Shown here: positions 8,591 to 16,179 of the stretch, piece by piece
How positions within the stretch are numbered: the stretch's first letter is position 1
Layout of the letters: every line of letters starts with the position of its first letter
NCBI GenBank assembly: GCA_040768665.1
Contig: JAXGMN010000027.1
Location: forward strand, 62,001 to 126,000
Length of the DNA: 64,000 bases
Source: JABWBD01 sp040768665
Lineage (GTDB): Bacteria; Planctomycetota; Planctomycetia; Pirellulales; Thermoguttaceae
Reading direction: 5' to 3'
Notes under the pieces: model-generated
What the model was told of the DNA's origin: nothing
Databases searched by the model: none
What the model saw: the letters and a program-made list of their open reading frames with translations, nothing else
Program-made: the position numbers and the translations under genes

Positions 8591-9423
8591 CGCCGCTCTG
8601 CCCCCTTCAACTCCCTTTCAATCGACTCGGCCACCCGCTGACCGAGAAACGCGTATCCCGCGCCGTTGAAATGGACGTCTCCCGGGTTCTGCATCGTCGC
8701 CAGATGCGGCGTTACCGCCGAAAACAGGTCGTCGATCGCGACGCCGTGCTTTCGCATCACCTCCGCGGCAGTCTCGTTTCGTTCGACGATCGACGCGGCG
8801 GTCTGGCCGTTGGCCGGATCGTCGGGGATCGGTGTCGTGCTGGCCCAGATCAGTTTCGCCCCGGTCTTTTCCATCCGCTCGACGAGTTGCTCAAGCCGCG
8901 CCACATACTCGGCCACCGGAGTATTGCGGTCATGGATCCCGAAGTTGAAATGGATCACGTCCCATTTCCTCTCGCCGAGCCAGACGTCGATCTTCTGGAC
9001 TCCCAGGCGGGTCGGCCCGCAGTTCGCCGGCGCCCGGTGCACGTTGGCCTTGCCCTGCAACGCCTTCCGCACCGCCTGCGTATACCCCCGCGACACCGAG
9101 TCCCCGATCAACAGTACCCGCGGCCGCCTCGGGTCGTCCTCGATGAAATCCCACGCGTTCGACCTTCCTGCCACCTTCTCCCGCTTATGGATCGGTAGAT
9201 AAAAACTACCCAGGTTCTCCTGCAATACCCGTTCCCACGCCTGTTGCTCGGCCGGAAGCGTGCCCACCCACGCCGCGTACTGCGCATCGATCTCCTTCTC
9301 GGCCGCCGCCTTCTTCGCGCCAGCCTCCGCCGCATTGGTCGGTTCACCTTGCGCAGCCTCGCCACGCGAAACGCCGGTGGGAAAAAGGAGCGTCAGAAAC
9401 AAGACTGCGAAGCGCACATGCAT
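8587..9423 (-). CDS. Secreted SGNH/GDSL hydrolase
   Basis: 278 residues from ATG 9423, which gives a clean signal peptide (HVRFAVLFLTLLFPTGVS); a longer frame exists to 9498 without such a start. Block I of the SGNH family is VLLIGDSVSRG with the nucleophile S109. A block III-like HFNFGIHDRN and the block V pair in DVHFNGAGYAFLG (Asp and His) are present. Such enzymes deacetylate or de-esterify carbohydrates in the periplasm. As first gene of an operon with a sulfatase, it probably helps strip ester substituents from a sulfated, acetylated polysaccharide (inference). Confidence 0.88.
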   Translation of the reverse strand: MHVRFAVLFLTLLFPTGVSRGEAAQGEPTNAAEAGAKKAAAEKEIDAQYAAWVGTLPAEQQAWERVLQENLGSFYLPIHKREKVAGRSNAWDFIEDDPRRPRVLLIGDSVSRGYTQAVRKALQGKANVHRAPANCGPTRLGVQKIDVWLGERKWDVIHFNFGIHDRNTPVAEYVARLEQLVERMEKTGAKLIWASTTPIPDDPANGQTAASIVERNETAAEVMRKHGVAIDDLFSAVTPHLATMQNPGDVHFNGAGYAFLGQRVAESIERELKGAERR

Positions 9424-9817
9424 GGTCGGGCATCTCCGTCCGATTGGGATTGTATGCAACACTCGGCCAGTATAGGCTCGGTAACTCGCGGCCTGCAACC
9501 ATGGGGTCCCAAGCCTCTTCCCGAATCCGACGCGTCAGCCGGCTACTTAAAAGCAGCCGGGATGGTTCGATCTAGCGAACGATTCTGACCTGCAACTCCT
9601 GAAGGTGTTGTACTCGCTGCCTGCAGGCTAAGGAGGAGCTAGCCGCGAAGCGGCGAAAGACAATAGCCAGGGGTGCAAACCCCTGGAAGATTGGGGCAGG
9701 GCAAACGAAGCAAAAGCCCCGGAGGGGCGACAGACGAGCGAGTTGTTCACGGAGACTATGCCCCGGTGATGCATCGCTGCCCGGCCGCCGACCACCTCAT
9801 GCCGCACTTGCCGTCTT
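9424..9817. other. Intergenic region with planctomycete-type hairpin repeat
   Basis: 394 bases without a credible gene. 9632-9760 contains two short perfect hairpins (annotated separately) in the arrangement often seen as dispersed intergenic repeats in planctomycetes. A minus-strand frame across it encodes only the repeat translation and is rejected as a gene. Confidence 0.6.
9667..9728. repeat. Paired hairpin intergenic repeat
   Basis: CCAGGGGTGCAAACCCCTGG (9667-9686) is a perfect 8-bp stem with a GCAA tetraloop. GCCCCGGAGGGGC (9716-9728) is a second hairpin 30 bases on. Just upstream is CTAGCCGCGAAG, a word also found in the tandem array at 10752-11580, so the two repeat classes may be related. 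Location just beyond the 3' end of the esterase gene would suit a transcript end. Confidence 0.55.
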
Positions 9818-10738
9818 TCACTCCCCTCCCCCGTCCAGCCACCCTCCTGCCCGCAGCCACTCCTCGCACCGCTTCGGCCACGACGACACCGGATTCTCCG
9901 ACGCCCGCAATCCGTACCCATGGCCGCCCTTCGTGTAAATGTGCAATTCCGCGGGCACTCCGGCTTTCTTCAACTCCACGTACAACATCGCCGCATTCAT
10001 ACCTCGCAACGCATCGTCATGCGTCACGGCGATGAACGTCGGAGGCGTCTCTTTCGTCACCCGTACCAGTGGGTTCAACGGTCCCGGCACCTTCTCATCG
10101 CCGAGGTACGCCGGATAAATCGGAACCAGAAAATCCGGCCGGCAACTCAGCTCATCCGCCTCGTCTTGTTTCGGATACGTTTGCTCGTCCCAATGTGTGC
10201 CGGCCATCACGGTCAAATGTCCGCCGGCCGAAAACCCCAGCACCCCGATCCGCTCCGGATCCACCTTCCACTCCCCTGCCCTCTTCCTCAGCAACCGCAG
10301 CGCCCGCTGTGCATCCTGCAACGGCGCCGCGTGGGGCGTCTCCTTATCCCGCCGCGGAACCCGGTACTTGAGCACCGCGGCCGTCACCCCGATCGAATTC
10401 AGCCACTCGGCGATCTCCGTGCCCTCCAGATCCCACGCAAGAATGTTGTACCCGCCGCCCGGGCACACGAGCACGGCCGCACCGCTCGCCTTTTCCTCCG
10501 GCGCCCGCAGGATCGTTATCGTCGGCTCGGTCACCAGCGCCAACCGCAGAATACCATCATTCCTCGGCGAAGGCTTCGTGCCCGGCGCCTCGAAGCCCGC
10601 CTCTCCCGGCACCTCGCCGGGCCACAATCTGATTTGCTCCCCTTCCTCCGCTTTCGCTAGAGTAAACTGCGAAACGCTGAGAGTCCAACAAACAAACAAC
10701 GTCGCCATCATCAGCGGTCTGACTAATCGTCGTTTCAT
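9818..10738 (-). CDS. Exported alpha/beta-hydrolase (xylan esterase/BD-FAE-like)
   Basis: 306 residues from ATG 10738, preceded by ACAGGTGG; the longer frame to 10837 runs into the tandem array and is not used. A signal peptide spans about residues 1-30. The oxyanion-hole loop is CPGGGYN (92-98), the nucleophile elbow is GFSAGG with S170, and the late GGHGYGLR supplies the catalytic histidine. The family (esterase/lipase, often annotated acetyl-xylan esterase) removes acyl groups from polysaccharides in the periplasm. Its 5' leader is formed by the hairpin array starting at 10752, so expression could be affected by those structures. Confidence 0.88.
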   Translation of the reverse strand: MKRRLVRPLMMATLFVCWTLSVSQFTLAKAEEGEQIRLWPGEVPGEAGFEAPGTKPSPRNDGILRLALVTEPTITILRAPEEKASGAAVLVCPGGGYNILAWDLEGTEIAEWLNSIGVTAAVLKYRVPRRDKETPHAAPLQDAQRALRLLRKRAGEWKVDPERIGVLGFSAGGHLTVMAGTHWDEQTYPKQDEADELSCRPDFLVPIYPAYLGDEKVPGPLNPLVRVTKETPPTFIAVTHDDALRGMNAAMLYVELKKAGVPAELHIYTKGGHGYGLRASENPVSSWPKRCEEWLRAGGWLDGGGE

Positions 10739-10751
10739 GTGTCCACCTGTC

Positions 10752-11580
10752 GTTACTTCCTTCACCACTTCCGGCCCCCTGTCGCCTCGTGCGGCAGGAG
10801 CCAAAGGTTCGCCAGCTAGCCTCGCAGCTCCGACCAACCACGTTCACGCCCCTGCCACCTCGCGTGGCAGGAGCCGCAAGGTTAGTCAGCTAGCCGCGAA
10901 GGATGTCCTTACTTCTTTCACCACTTCCGGTCCCCTGCCGCCTCGCGCGGCAGGAGCAAGGTCCGCCAGCTACCCTCGCAGCCCGACCAACCACGTTCAC
11001 GCCCTGCCACCTCGCGTGGCAGGAGCGGAGGTTTGTCAGCTAGCCGCGAAGGATGTCGTTACTTCCTTACCCTCCCGGCCCCTGCCGCCTTGTGCGGCAG
11101 GAGCCCGTTCACCAGCTACCCGCGCAGCCTCGACCAACCGCGTTCACGCCCTGCCACCTCGCGTGGCAGGAGCGCCAGGTTAGTCAGCTAGCCGCGAAGG
11201 ATGTCGTTACTTCCTTTACCACTTCCGGTCCCCTGCCGCCTCGTGCGGCAGGAGCCAAAGGTTCGCCAGCTACCCGCGCAGCCTCGACCAACCGCGTTCA
11301 CGCCCCCTGCCACCTCGCGTGGCAGGAGCGCGAGGTTTGTCAGCTAGCCGCGAAGGATGTCGTTACTTCCTTTACCACTTCCGGCCCCCTGTCGCCTCGT
11401 GCGGCAGGAGCCCAAGGTTCACCAGCTAGCCGCGCAGCCCCGACCAACCGCGTTCACGCCCCCTGCCACCTCGCGTGGCAGGAGCGCGAGGTTTGTCAGC
11501 TAGCCGCTTCCTCTACCACTTCCGGCCCCCTGCCGCCTTGTGCGGCAGGAGCCAAAGGTTCACCAGCTAGCCCCTCGCAA
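10752..11580. repeat. Higher-order tandem hairpin array
   Basis: Five and a half head-to-tail units start at about 10752, 10908, 11058, 11206, 11362 and 11507, with lengths near 156, 150, 148, 156 and 145 bp plus a final half unit. Each unit has two related halves of about 75 bp, and each half has one perfect hairpin: CCTGCCGC-CTCGT-GCGGCAGG in the first and CCTGCCAC-CTCGC-GTGGCAGG in the second. Both halves continue with AGGAGC, AGGTT, CAGCTA and CCGCG words, so an ancestral 75-bp unit seems to have doubled before the pair was amplified. It lies between the ThuA gene and the esterase gene, both minus strand, directly ahead of the esterase ribosome-binding site. Unit-length variation that is not always a multiple of three argues against coding. 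Confidence 0.9.
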
Positions 11581-11615
11581 CGCGGCCGATCCGTCAATCC
11601 GCCCTCCCGACTCGC

Positions 11616-12542
11616 CTACCTTTTCGGCTGCGGCTTCGGCTCAACCGCCGCAGGCCCGAACTTCGCCAAATCAGGCGTCTCCGTCCTCACCCCTTCCGCC
11701 GGAATCTCGATTTTCGCGGTCCAGCAAATCCCGTTGAGCACCAGGATCCGCAGGTCGTCGATTGCCCAGTTCCGATAGAAATGCGGCACGACGATCCCCA
11801 TCCCGCGCCCGCCGTCCTCCCTTTGCACGGCCCAACCGACCGTTTCCTTCTTCGGCGCCTCCGGCGGCAGCATCGACCACACCAGGGGCGTCACGTTTTC
11901 GGCCGGTCCGTTGGGCCCGAAGTAGTTGTTCCAATACGGTTCATCATCGAACGTAAACGGCTTCCATCCCCGCAGCACGGGATGGTCCGACTCTTCCGGC
12001 GACAGCGTCGCCTTAACCACGCGCGCAACGGACCGGTGGTGAGGACACCCGCTGGCAAAATATCCACCGAGCCATCCCAGCAGCGGATGATCCCCGCTCT
12101 CCGTCACCTGCTGCGCCCGCAGCCCCGTCGCATAGTGCACGCACACGATCCCGCAGCCGCGCCCAAGCAATTCGCCAATCTCCGACTTCACCCGCCCCGG
12201 ATTCTCCAGCGTCTCCCCGGGAAACAGATCTCCTATGAACACGATCGTGGCGATCTTCTCGAGCATCTCCTTGTCTTCCGGCCACTCGCTCACGATATCG
12301 GCCCGCACGGGCGGAATCCCCTCCGCGTGCTCCAGCAGATACTCGATCACGCGTGCCCCCGCTTCTACCTCATGCGTCCCCGGCGGATGCTTGCTCGGCC
12401 CCACGACGACCAGCACCCGCGTCTCCGCCCCCTCGGCTGCCGCCGCCGGACACTCGGCCGCCATCGCAGCCCATACCGTCAGAGCAAGCATCCCCATAGC
12501 CAACAGCCTGCAAGATTTCACGCCGATAGCTCGGTACATCAT
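11616..12542 (-). CDS. ThuA-like domain protein (secreted)
   Basis: 308 residues from ATG 12542, which has GGAGA at good spacing. A signal peptide covers about residues 1-35. The body is a class I amidotransferase-like ThuA fold: VLVVVGPSKHPPGTHE near the start, VFIGDLFPGE, then RGCGIVCVHYATG at the usual elbow position, with the usual cysteine nucleophile apparently displaced. Later WAVQREDGGRGMG and HFYRNWAIDDLR match the family's C-terminal pattern. ThuA-type proteins are linked to trehalose or carbohydrate metabolism but their chemistry is not settled. A TATAAT box lies about 130 bases upstream. Confidence 0.85.
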   Translation of the reverse strand: MMYRAIGVKSCRLLAMGMLALTVWAAMAAECPAAAAEGAETRVLVVVGPSKHPPGTHEVEAGARVIEYLLEHAEGIPPVRADIVSEWPEDKEMLEKIATIVFIGDLFPGETLENPGRVKSEIGELLGRGCGIVCVHYATGLRAQQVTESGDHPLLGWLGGYFASGCPHHRSVARVVKATLSPEESDHPVLRGWKPFTFDDEPYWNNYFGPNGPAENVTPLVWSMLPPEAPKKETVGWAVQREDGGRGMGIVVPHFYRNWAIDDLRILVLNGICWTAKIEIPAEGVRTETPDLAKFGPAAVEPKPQPKR

Positions 12543-12673
12543 CGACAGTTCTCCCCATACAAGGCCACGGTTATCGAACAGGAGCACACTACGAAGCTCA
12601 CGGCAATTGCATCGCAGCCGGAGAAAAGACCCACGTCATCTCTCGTCGCCGCGATCAACTTCCTTCGCCAGCG

Positions 12674-12679
12674 ATTATA
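12674..12679 (-). promoter_or_regulatory. Candidate -10 box for the ThuA gene
   Basis: TATAAT read on the minus strand inside an AT-rich patch (12660-12715) that contrasts with the surrounding GC-rich DNA and precedes the gene starting at 12542. No convincing -35 hexamer was found. Confidence 0.3.
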
Positions 12680-12692
12680 TCAGCTTCATATT

Positions 12693-13247
12693 TTAACGGC
12701 TATTTTTTAACTCCCCTCTTGGCCGCCAACTGCCAGGAGGTCGAGCCGCATTCGTCACACCTGCTCGGAGCCGCCCCTTCCAGCCTCGCCATTTCTTCTT
12801 CGACCGCAGCAGTTTTTCGGGATGCCGTTCGAGGTATCGACGCAGCCACTCCTTGTCACGAAAGTTCCGTCGCGCAAAGAGGGGAGCAAGCCGCCGGGCC
12901 TCGCCAACGGCTTCGTCTTCGCTTTCGAATGCGCACATTTCGAAATCCATCGGACCGATATGGTACTTCTCGGCAACGACCGAGACACGATAACCGCCAA
13001 ATCTTCCCGGCACCGTCTGATTGACCTCGATAAAGAACTTCAGGTTACTCGTGGACCAACAGGTCACAAGCGTTCCAACCGGCAGGCCAAGACAAGTCGC
13101 CGACGTTAGCCTGATATCCGTCCGTTCGATTCCTCGCCATCCCAACTCGACTGCAAAACGACGTACTTGATCGGTAGGGTCTGTCAGCTCCATTGCCGCC
13201 AGTTTCTCTTCGCGGCTCAAAACGCCAATCATCACTTCAAGGGACAT
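12693..13247 (-). CDS. Hypothetical protein
   Basis: 184 residues. The start is ATG 13247, preceded by GGAGGA at 7-8 bases; the frame extends to 13529 but the extension crosses a palindromic repeat and lacks such a site. It is soluble, alpha/beta in the first two thirds (SLEVMIGVLSREEKLAAME at the start) and ends with a basic tail rich in R, K and W (KKKWRGWKGRLR), which could bind nucleic acid. No family recognised. It lies upstream of and in line with ThuA, about 150 bases apart. Confidence 0.6.
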   Translation of the reverse strand: MSLEVMIGVLSREEKLAAMELTDPTDQVRRFAVELGWRGIERTDIRLTSATCLGLPVGTLVTCWSTSNLKFFIEVNQTVPGRFGGYRVSVVAEKYHIGPMDFEMCAFESEDEAVGEARRLAPLFARRNFRDKEWLRRYLERHPEKLLRSKKKWRGWKGRLRAGVTNAARPPGSWRPRGELKNSR

Positions 13248-13433
13248 TGCGTTTCCTCCGACCAGATACCCACTGTCAGTATATCGGCTGCGCGACTGCA
13301 CAACAATCACTTGCAGCGTGTGTCTCTTCTTCGACGATGGTGAGCCTGCGGGGGCGCCGCGGTCCGGTTCATGATGGATCGGGATCGTAATCGATGCCCC
13401 GGCCCGTCTTCTCGTAAGGAGGTCTTTCGCAGC

Positions 13434-13488
13434 GTCAGACTCTAAAAACGCAATTTCGATGCGGGAAAGTGGAGTTTTAGAGTCTGGC
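13434..13488. repeat. Palindromic intergenic repeat, AGACTCTAAAA class
   Basis: The arms GTCAGACTCTAAAA and TTTTAGAGTCTGGC bracket a 27-base loop containing CAATTTCGATGCGG. The same arms and loop recur at 26778-26850. This is a REP-like dispersed palindrome between the hypothetical gene and the LuxR-type regulator. Confidence 0.75.
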
Positions 13489-13525
13489 CCCGCTGGCCCG
13501 CCCGGCGAAGGCAAGTGCTCTTCGA

Positions 13526-13975
13526 TCAATCGGCTTGTCGTACCCGTACTGCGTCACCGGCGCCAACAGCGGCCCGTTGACTCCGCTGGCGGCCGGCCGC
13601 CTTCTTGATCGATGGGTCAGGTCCTGCCGCACCCATCGGCCGCGGCAAGACCTCGTTGCCACACCCGTTTCCGAACCTGCACTCGGCGCAGTTCGGGAGT
13701 CGGCTGCTGAGAATCGCCACATACCGCTCGTAAACGCAAGCGACGAGCATGACGCGCCCGCGCACGCCCAGTTTGCGGTAGAGTCGCTCAAGATACGTGG
13801 CCACCGTGCCGGGTTTCAGCCCTAGCCGGCAAGCGATCGTGGTATTCTTTCGATCCTCGAGCACCAACTGAACAATTTGCCTTTCCCGGCGCGAGAGATT
13901 CAACGAATCGTAGACGGCTTCCCAGAGGTCCTCGGGCTCCGGAGAACCTTGGATTGTCAGGCGGCACATGCTCAC
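13526..13975 (-). CDS. LuxR-type helix-turn-helix regulator with Cys-rich tail
   Basis: 149 residues. The start is GTG 13975, with GGAGA five bases before it; ATG 13969 is two codons in. Residues about 25-85 form a LuxR/FixJ HTH (LSRRERQIVQLVLEDRKN, then GLKPGTVATYLERLYRKLGV). There is no receiver or ligand domain before it. A cluster of four cysteines (CAECRFGNGC) follows and could bind metal. The last 40 residues are low complexity and may be a frame-shifted or non-conserved tail. Such short regulators are frequent in planctomycete accessory regions. Confidence 0.75.
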   Translation of the reverse strand: MSMCRLTIQGSPEPEDLWEAVYDSLNLSRRERQIVQLVLEDRKNTTIACRLGLKPGTVATYLERLYRKLGVRGRVMLVACVYERYVAILSSRLPNCAECRFGNGCGNEVLPRPMGAAGPDPSIKKAAGRQRSQRAAVGAGDAVRVRQAD

Positions 13976-14160
13976 AGGAGTCTCCTTTCGCGTAGTGGTG
14001 GACTTCGACCAGCCTCTATCCTCTTAATGGAGCGAATTGCCAAATCCCGCAAAAAAATACCGGAGATCTTCGAAGAATTTTCGAAAAAATACGCCAGCAG
14101 AGCCACCAGAGGAAGACTAATCGCGACGGGCGAAGAAACGTCAGAAATCGGGGTCAGGCT

Positions 14161-14450
14161 TTAAATATTAAGTTTACCGCGGGTAAGTTTCCGAACCATT
14201 GGGTCCACAAGTTCGGCGATCGGGTACTTCCCCTCACGGATGTTGCGCCGAATCGTACTGACCGCTGCGGAGGTGATGCCTCCGTAGTGTTCTCCGATCT
14301 CGCGCTGGGTTGCTCCAGTCAGGCGACAGGCCAACTCCACCGCCAGAAACTTCGCCACGCCTGCGGAGTGCCCGTGACGCTTCAGTTCCTCCGGATCGAC
14401 ACCGAAATGCGCCGCCACCACCGCATCGACTTCCGCGCGTAGGGCTAATT
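14161..14450 (-). pseudogene. C-terminal DnaA-like HTH fragment of a RAYT transposase
   Basis: About 95 codons, open from near 14450 to a stop at 14161, with no start of its own. The run VAAHFGVDPEELKRHGHSAG, then a helical stretch with IGEHYGGITSAAVS, aligns by eye with the C-terminal part of the intact transposase at 15164-16126 (VAAHFGADPERW and following). It is therefore the severed HTH domain of a second RAYT whose catalytic half is gone. Confidence 0.7.
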
Positions 14451-14481
14451 CCGGGGACAGCTAATTCCGGGGACACCATAC

Positions 14482-15100
14482 CTATTTCTTTTTCGCGATA
14501 CGCTGCAACGGTTTCTGACGCTGCAATACTCGGCCAGAGTCTTATGCGAGTCGACCGAGAAAGTCCTCGTCGCCCAGGGGACGCCCGTTCGCTCGTGTTC
14601 GCGCAATCGCCTCCATTCCTCCTCGCTCACCGCGCTGCAGAGCAGCCGACTCCAACTCCCAGCCATTGCCAACAGCGGTGCCACCTTCACCAGAGCGTCA
14701 TCCCGACGCAACAAGTGAGCCCGCGCGCGCTCCAGCAATGATAATCTCTCGAATATCGCCAACCCGGCGGAGATTGAATTCAGTTCCATGCCAGCCGTGC
14801 CAGCAGGTACGGCTCGTCCATCACAAAGGACGCGAACCGACCATACCAAGGTGCCTTGGCAAAGTTGATGCGTCGCGTATCGACGATACGGCTACCAGTA
14901 GCTCGCCTGGGCCATCTTCCGAGTTCGGCACGGCGCTGCAAATGCGCGGCGATTCGGCATCAGACAATAGGCCCAGATCTCCACCTCATGCGCGGCGCAC
15001 CACTCGGCCATCAGATCGATATAGGCCTCATAGTCCTCCTCGCAAAGAAGGTCTCCTGTCGCCGTTCCCGCTGATAGCGTCGTCCTTGTGCAGTCAGAAT
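14482..15100 (-). pseudogene. Decayed RAYT transposase, copy A
   Basis: Broken across at least two frames. Recognisable pieces in gene order are DLLCEEDYEAYIDLMAEWC with AHEVEIWAYCLMPN (the HUH region, its histidines lost), LVKVAPLLAMAGSW, SEEEWRRLREHERTGVPW and a lysine-rich end before TAG at 14482-14484. The 3' flank is GGTATGGTGTCCCCGGAATT, the same phrase that borders copy B. The N-terminus is degenerate near 15060-15100. Copies A and B share long blocks of nucleotide identity, so they descend from one recent family. Confidence 0.8.
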
Positions 15101-15163
15101 GTGAAGTCAGGCGGATCTGGAGGTAGTGTTGCAGGATTATGCCAGGCATGGTAGAATTGTGGC

Positions 15164-16126
15164 ATGGCACGACCGTTACGGATTGAATTTCCCGGAGCGC
15201 TGTACCACGTCATCTCGCGCGGCAACGAGAAGGGCCCCATCGTGCGCGATGATGCGGACCGCCAGAAACGGCTGGACTGGCTCCGCCGCACGGTCGAGGT
15301 CTACGGCTGGCGTCTCCACGCGTTCGTGCTCATGACGACGCACGATCATTTGTTCGTGGAAACGCCTGAAGCGAACCTCTCGATCGGGATGCAGCATTAC
15401 AACGGCAGCTACACGGGGTACTTCAATCGGCGGCACCGGCGTTGCGGCCACTTGTTTCAGGGACGATTCAAGGGGCATTTGATCGAGGAGGAAGGATATT
15501 TCCTCGAGGTGAGCCGCTACATTCATCTCAATCCGGTTCGCGCGAAATTGGTCGGGCGACCGGAAGAGTGGAGGTGGAGTAGTTGCGTGGGGTACCTGCG
15601 CGCCAACAGACGACTCGACTGGATATGTTACGATCGCGTACTGGGAGAGTTTGGGCGTCACGGCGAGCAGGCGCGCCGCGCGTACGGAAGGTTCCTGCAG
15701 GGGGCCCTGGAGCAACCGCCGCGGTCCCCTTTCGCAGGTGCCGTCGGCGGTCTGATCGTGGGAACGACCGAGTTTGTGGATCGGATCCGGCGCATGATCA
15801 GAGACAAACCGGAAGATGGTGAGGTGCCGCAACTGAAGCAGGTGCGGAATCGGCCGGAGTTGGCGACGATCGTTGCGGTGGTGGCCGCCCACTTCGGGGC
15901 GGATCCGGAGCGTTGGGCAGCCGGGCGGCGGAGCGATGATGCAGCGCGGGCTGTGGCCGCGTACTTGGCGCGGCGTCGCTTCGGGCACGCGGCTACAGAA
16001 ACCGCAAGGGCTTTAGGTTACCGCGATCACAGTGGCGTAGGGCGCGCGGTGCGTCGAGTGGAGGAGGCCACCGCTGAGTTGCAGCGAACGGCTCAAAGGT
16101 TGGAACGACGTCTTGCTAATCCCTAA
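15164..16126 (+). CDS. REP-associated tyrosine transposase (RAYT) with C-terminal HTH
   Basis: 320 residues with an intact frame. The Y1_Tnp domain starts with PLRIEFPGALYHVISRGN, carries the HUH-type pair in MTTHDHLFVE, GYFNRRHRRCGHLFQGRFKG and the RYIHLNPVRA motif where the family tyrosine lies. Residues about 230-315 are a DnaA-like helix-turn-helix extension. RAYTs are single-strand nucleases that cut at palindromic REP-like repeats. Several palindrome families occur in this window, but which one it recognises cannot be told. It is the only RAYT here with an uninterrupted frame. Confidence 0.9.
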   Translation: MARPLRIEFPGALYHVISRGNEKGPIVRDDADRQKRLDWLRRTVEVYGWRLHAFVLMTTHDHLFVETPEANLSIGMQHYNGSYTGYFNRRHRRCGHLFQGRFKGHLIEEEGYFLEVSRYIHLNPVRAKLVGRPEEWRWSSCVGYLRANRRLDWICYDRVLGEFGRHGEQARRAYGRFLQGALEQPPRSPFAGAVGGLIVGTTEFVDRIRRMIRDKPEDGEVPQLKQVRNRPELATIVAVVAAHFGADPERWAAGRRSDDAARAVAAYLARRRFGHAATETARALGYRDHSGVGRAVRRVEEATAELQRTAQRLERRLANP

Positions 16127-16179
16127 TCCCGGTCTGACCTTGCGCTACGAAGTTTGGGAAAGGAGGACGATGAGCATGA

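Noticed and set aside
9628..9921. Minus-strand frame of 97 codons over the hairpin repeat
   Set aside because: It consists of translated repeat (SRGLHPWLLSFAAS and similar), a frequent spurious annotation.
10752..11580. CRISPR array
   Set aside because: Units are 148-156 bp and nearly identical over their full length, with no variable spacers and no cas genes.
10197..11778. Plus-strand frames running through the tandem array
   Set aside because: They translate the repeat (for example PCHLAWQERE) only; unit lengths include 148 bp, so the frame is not kept between units.
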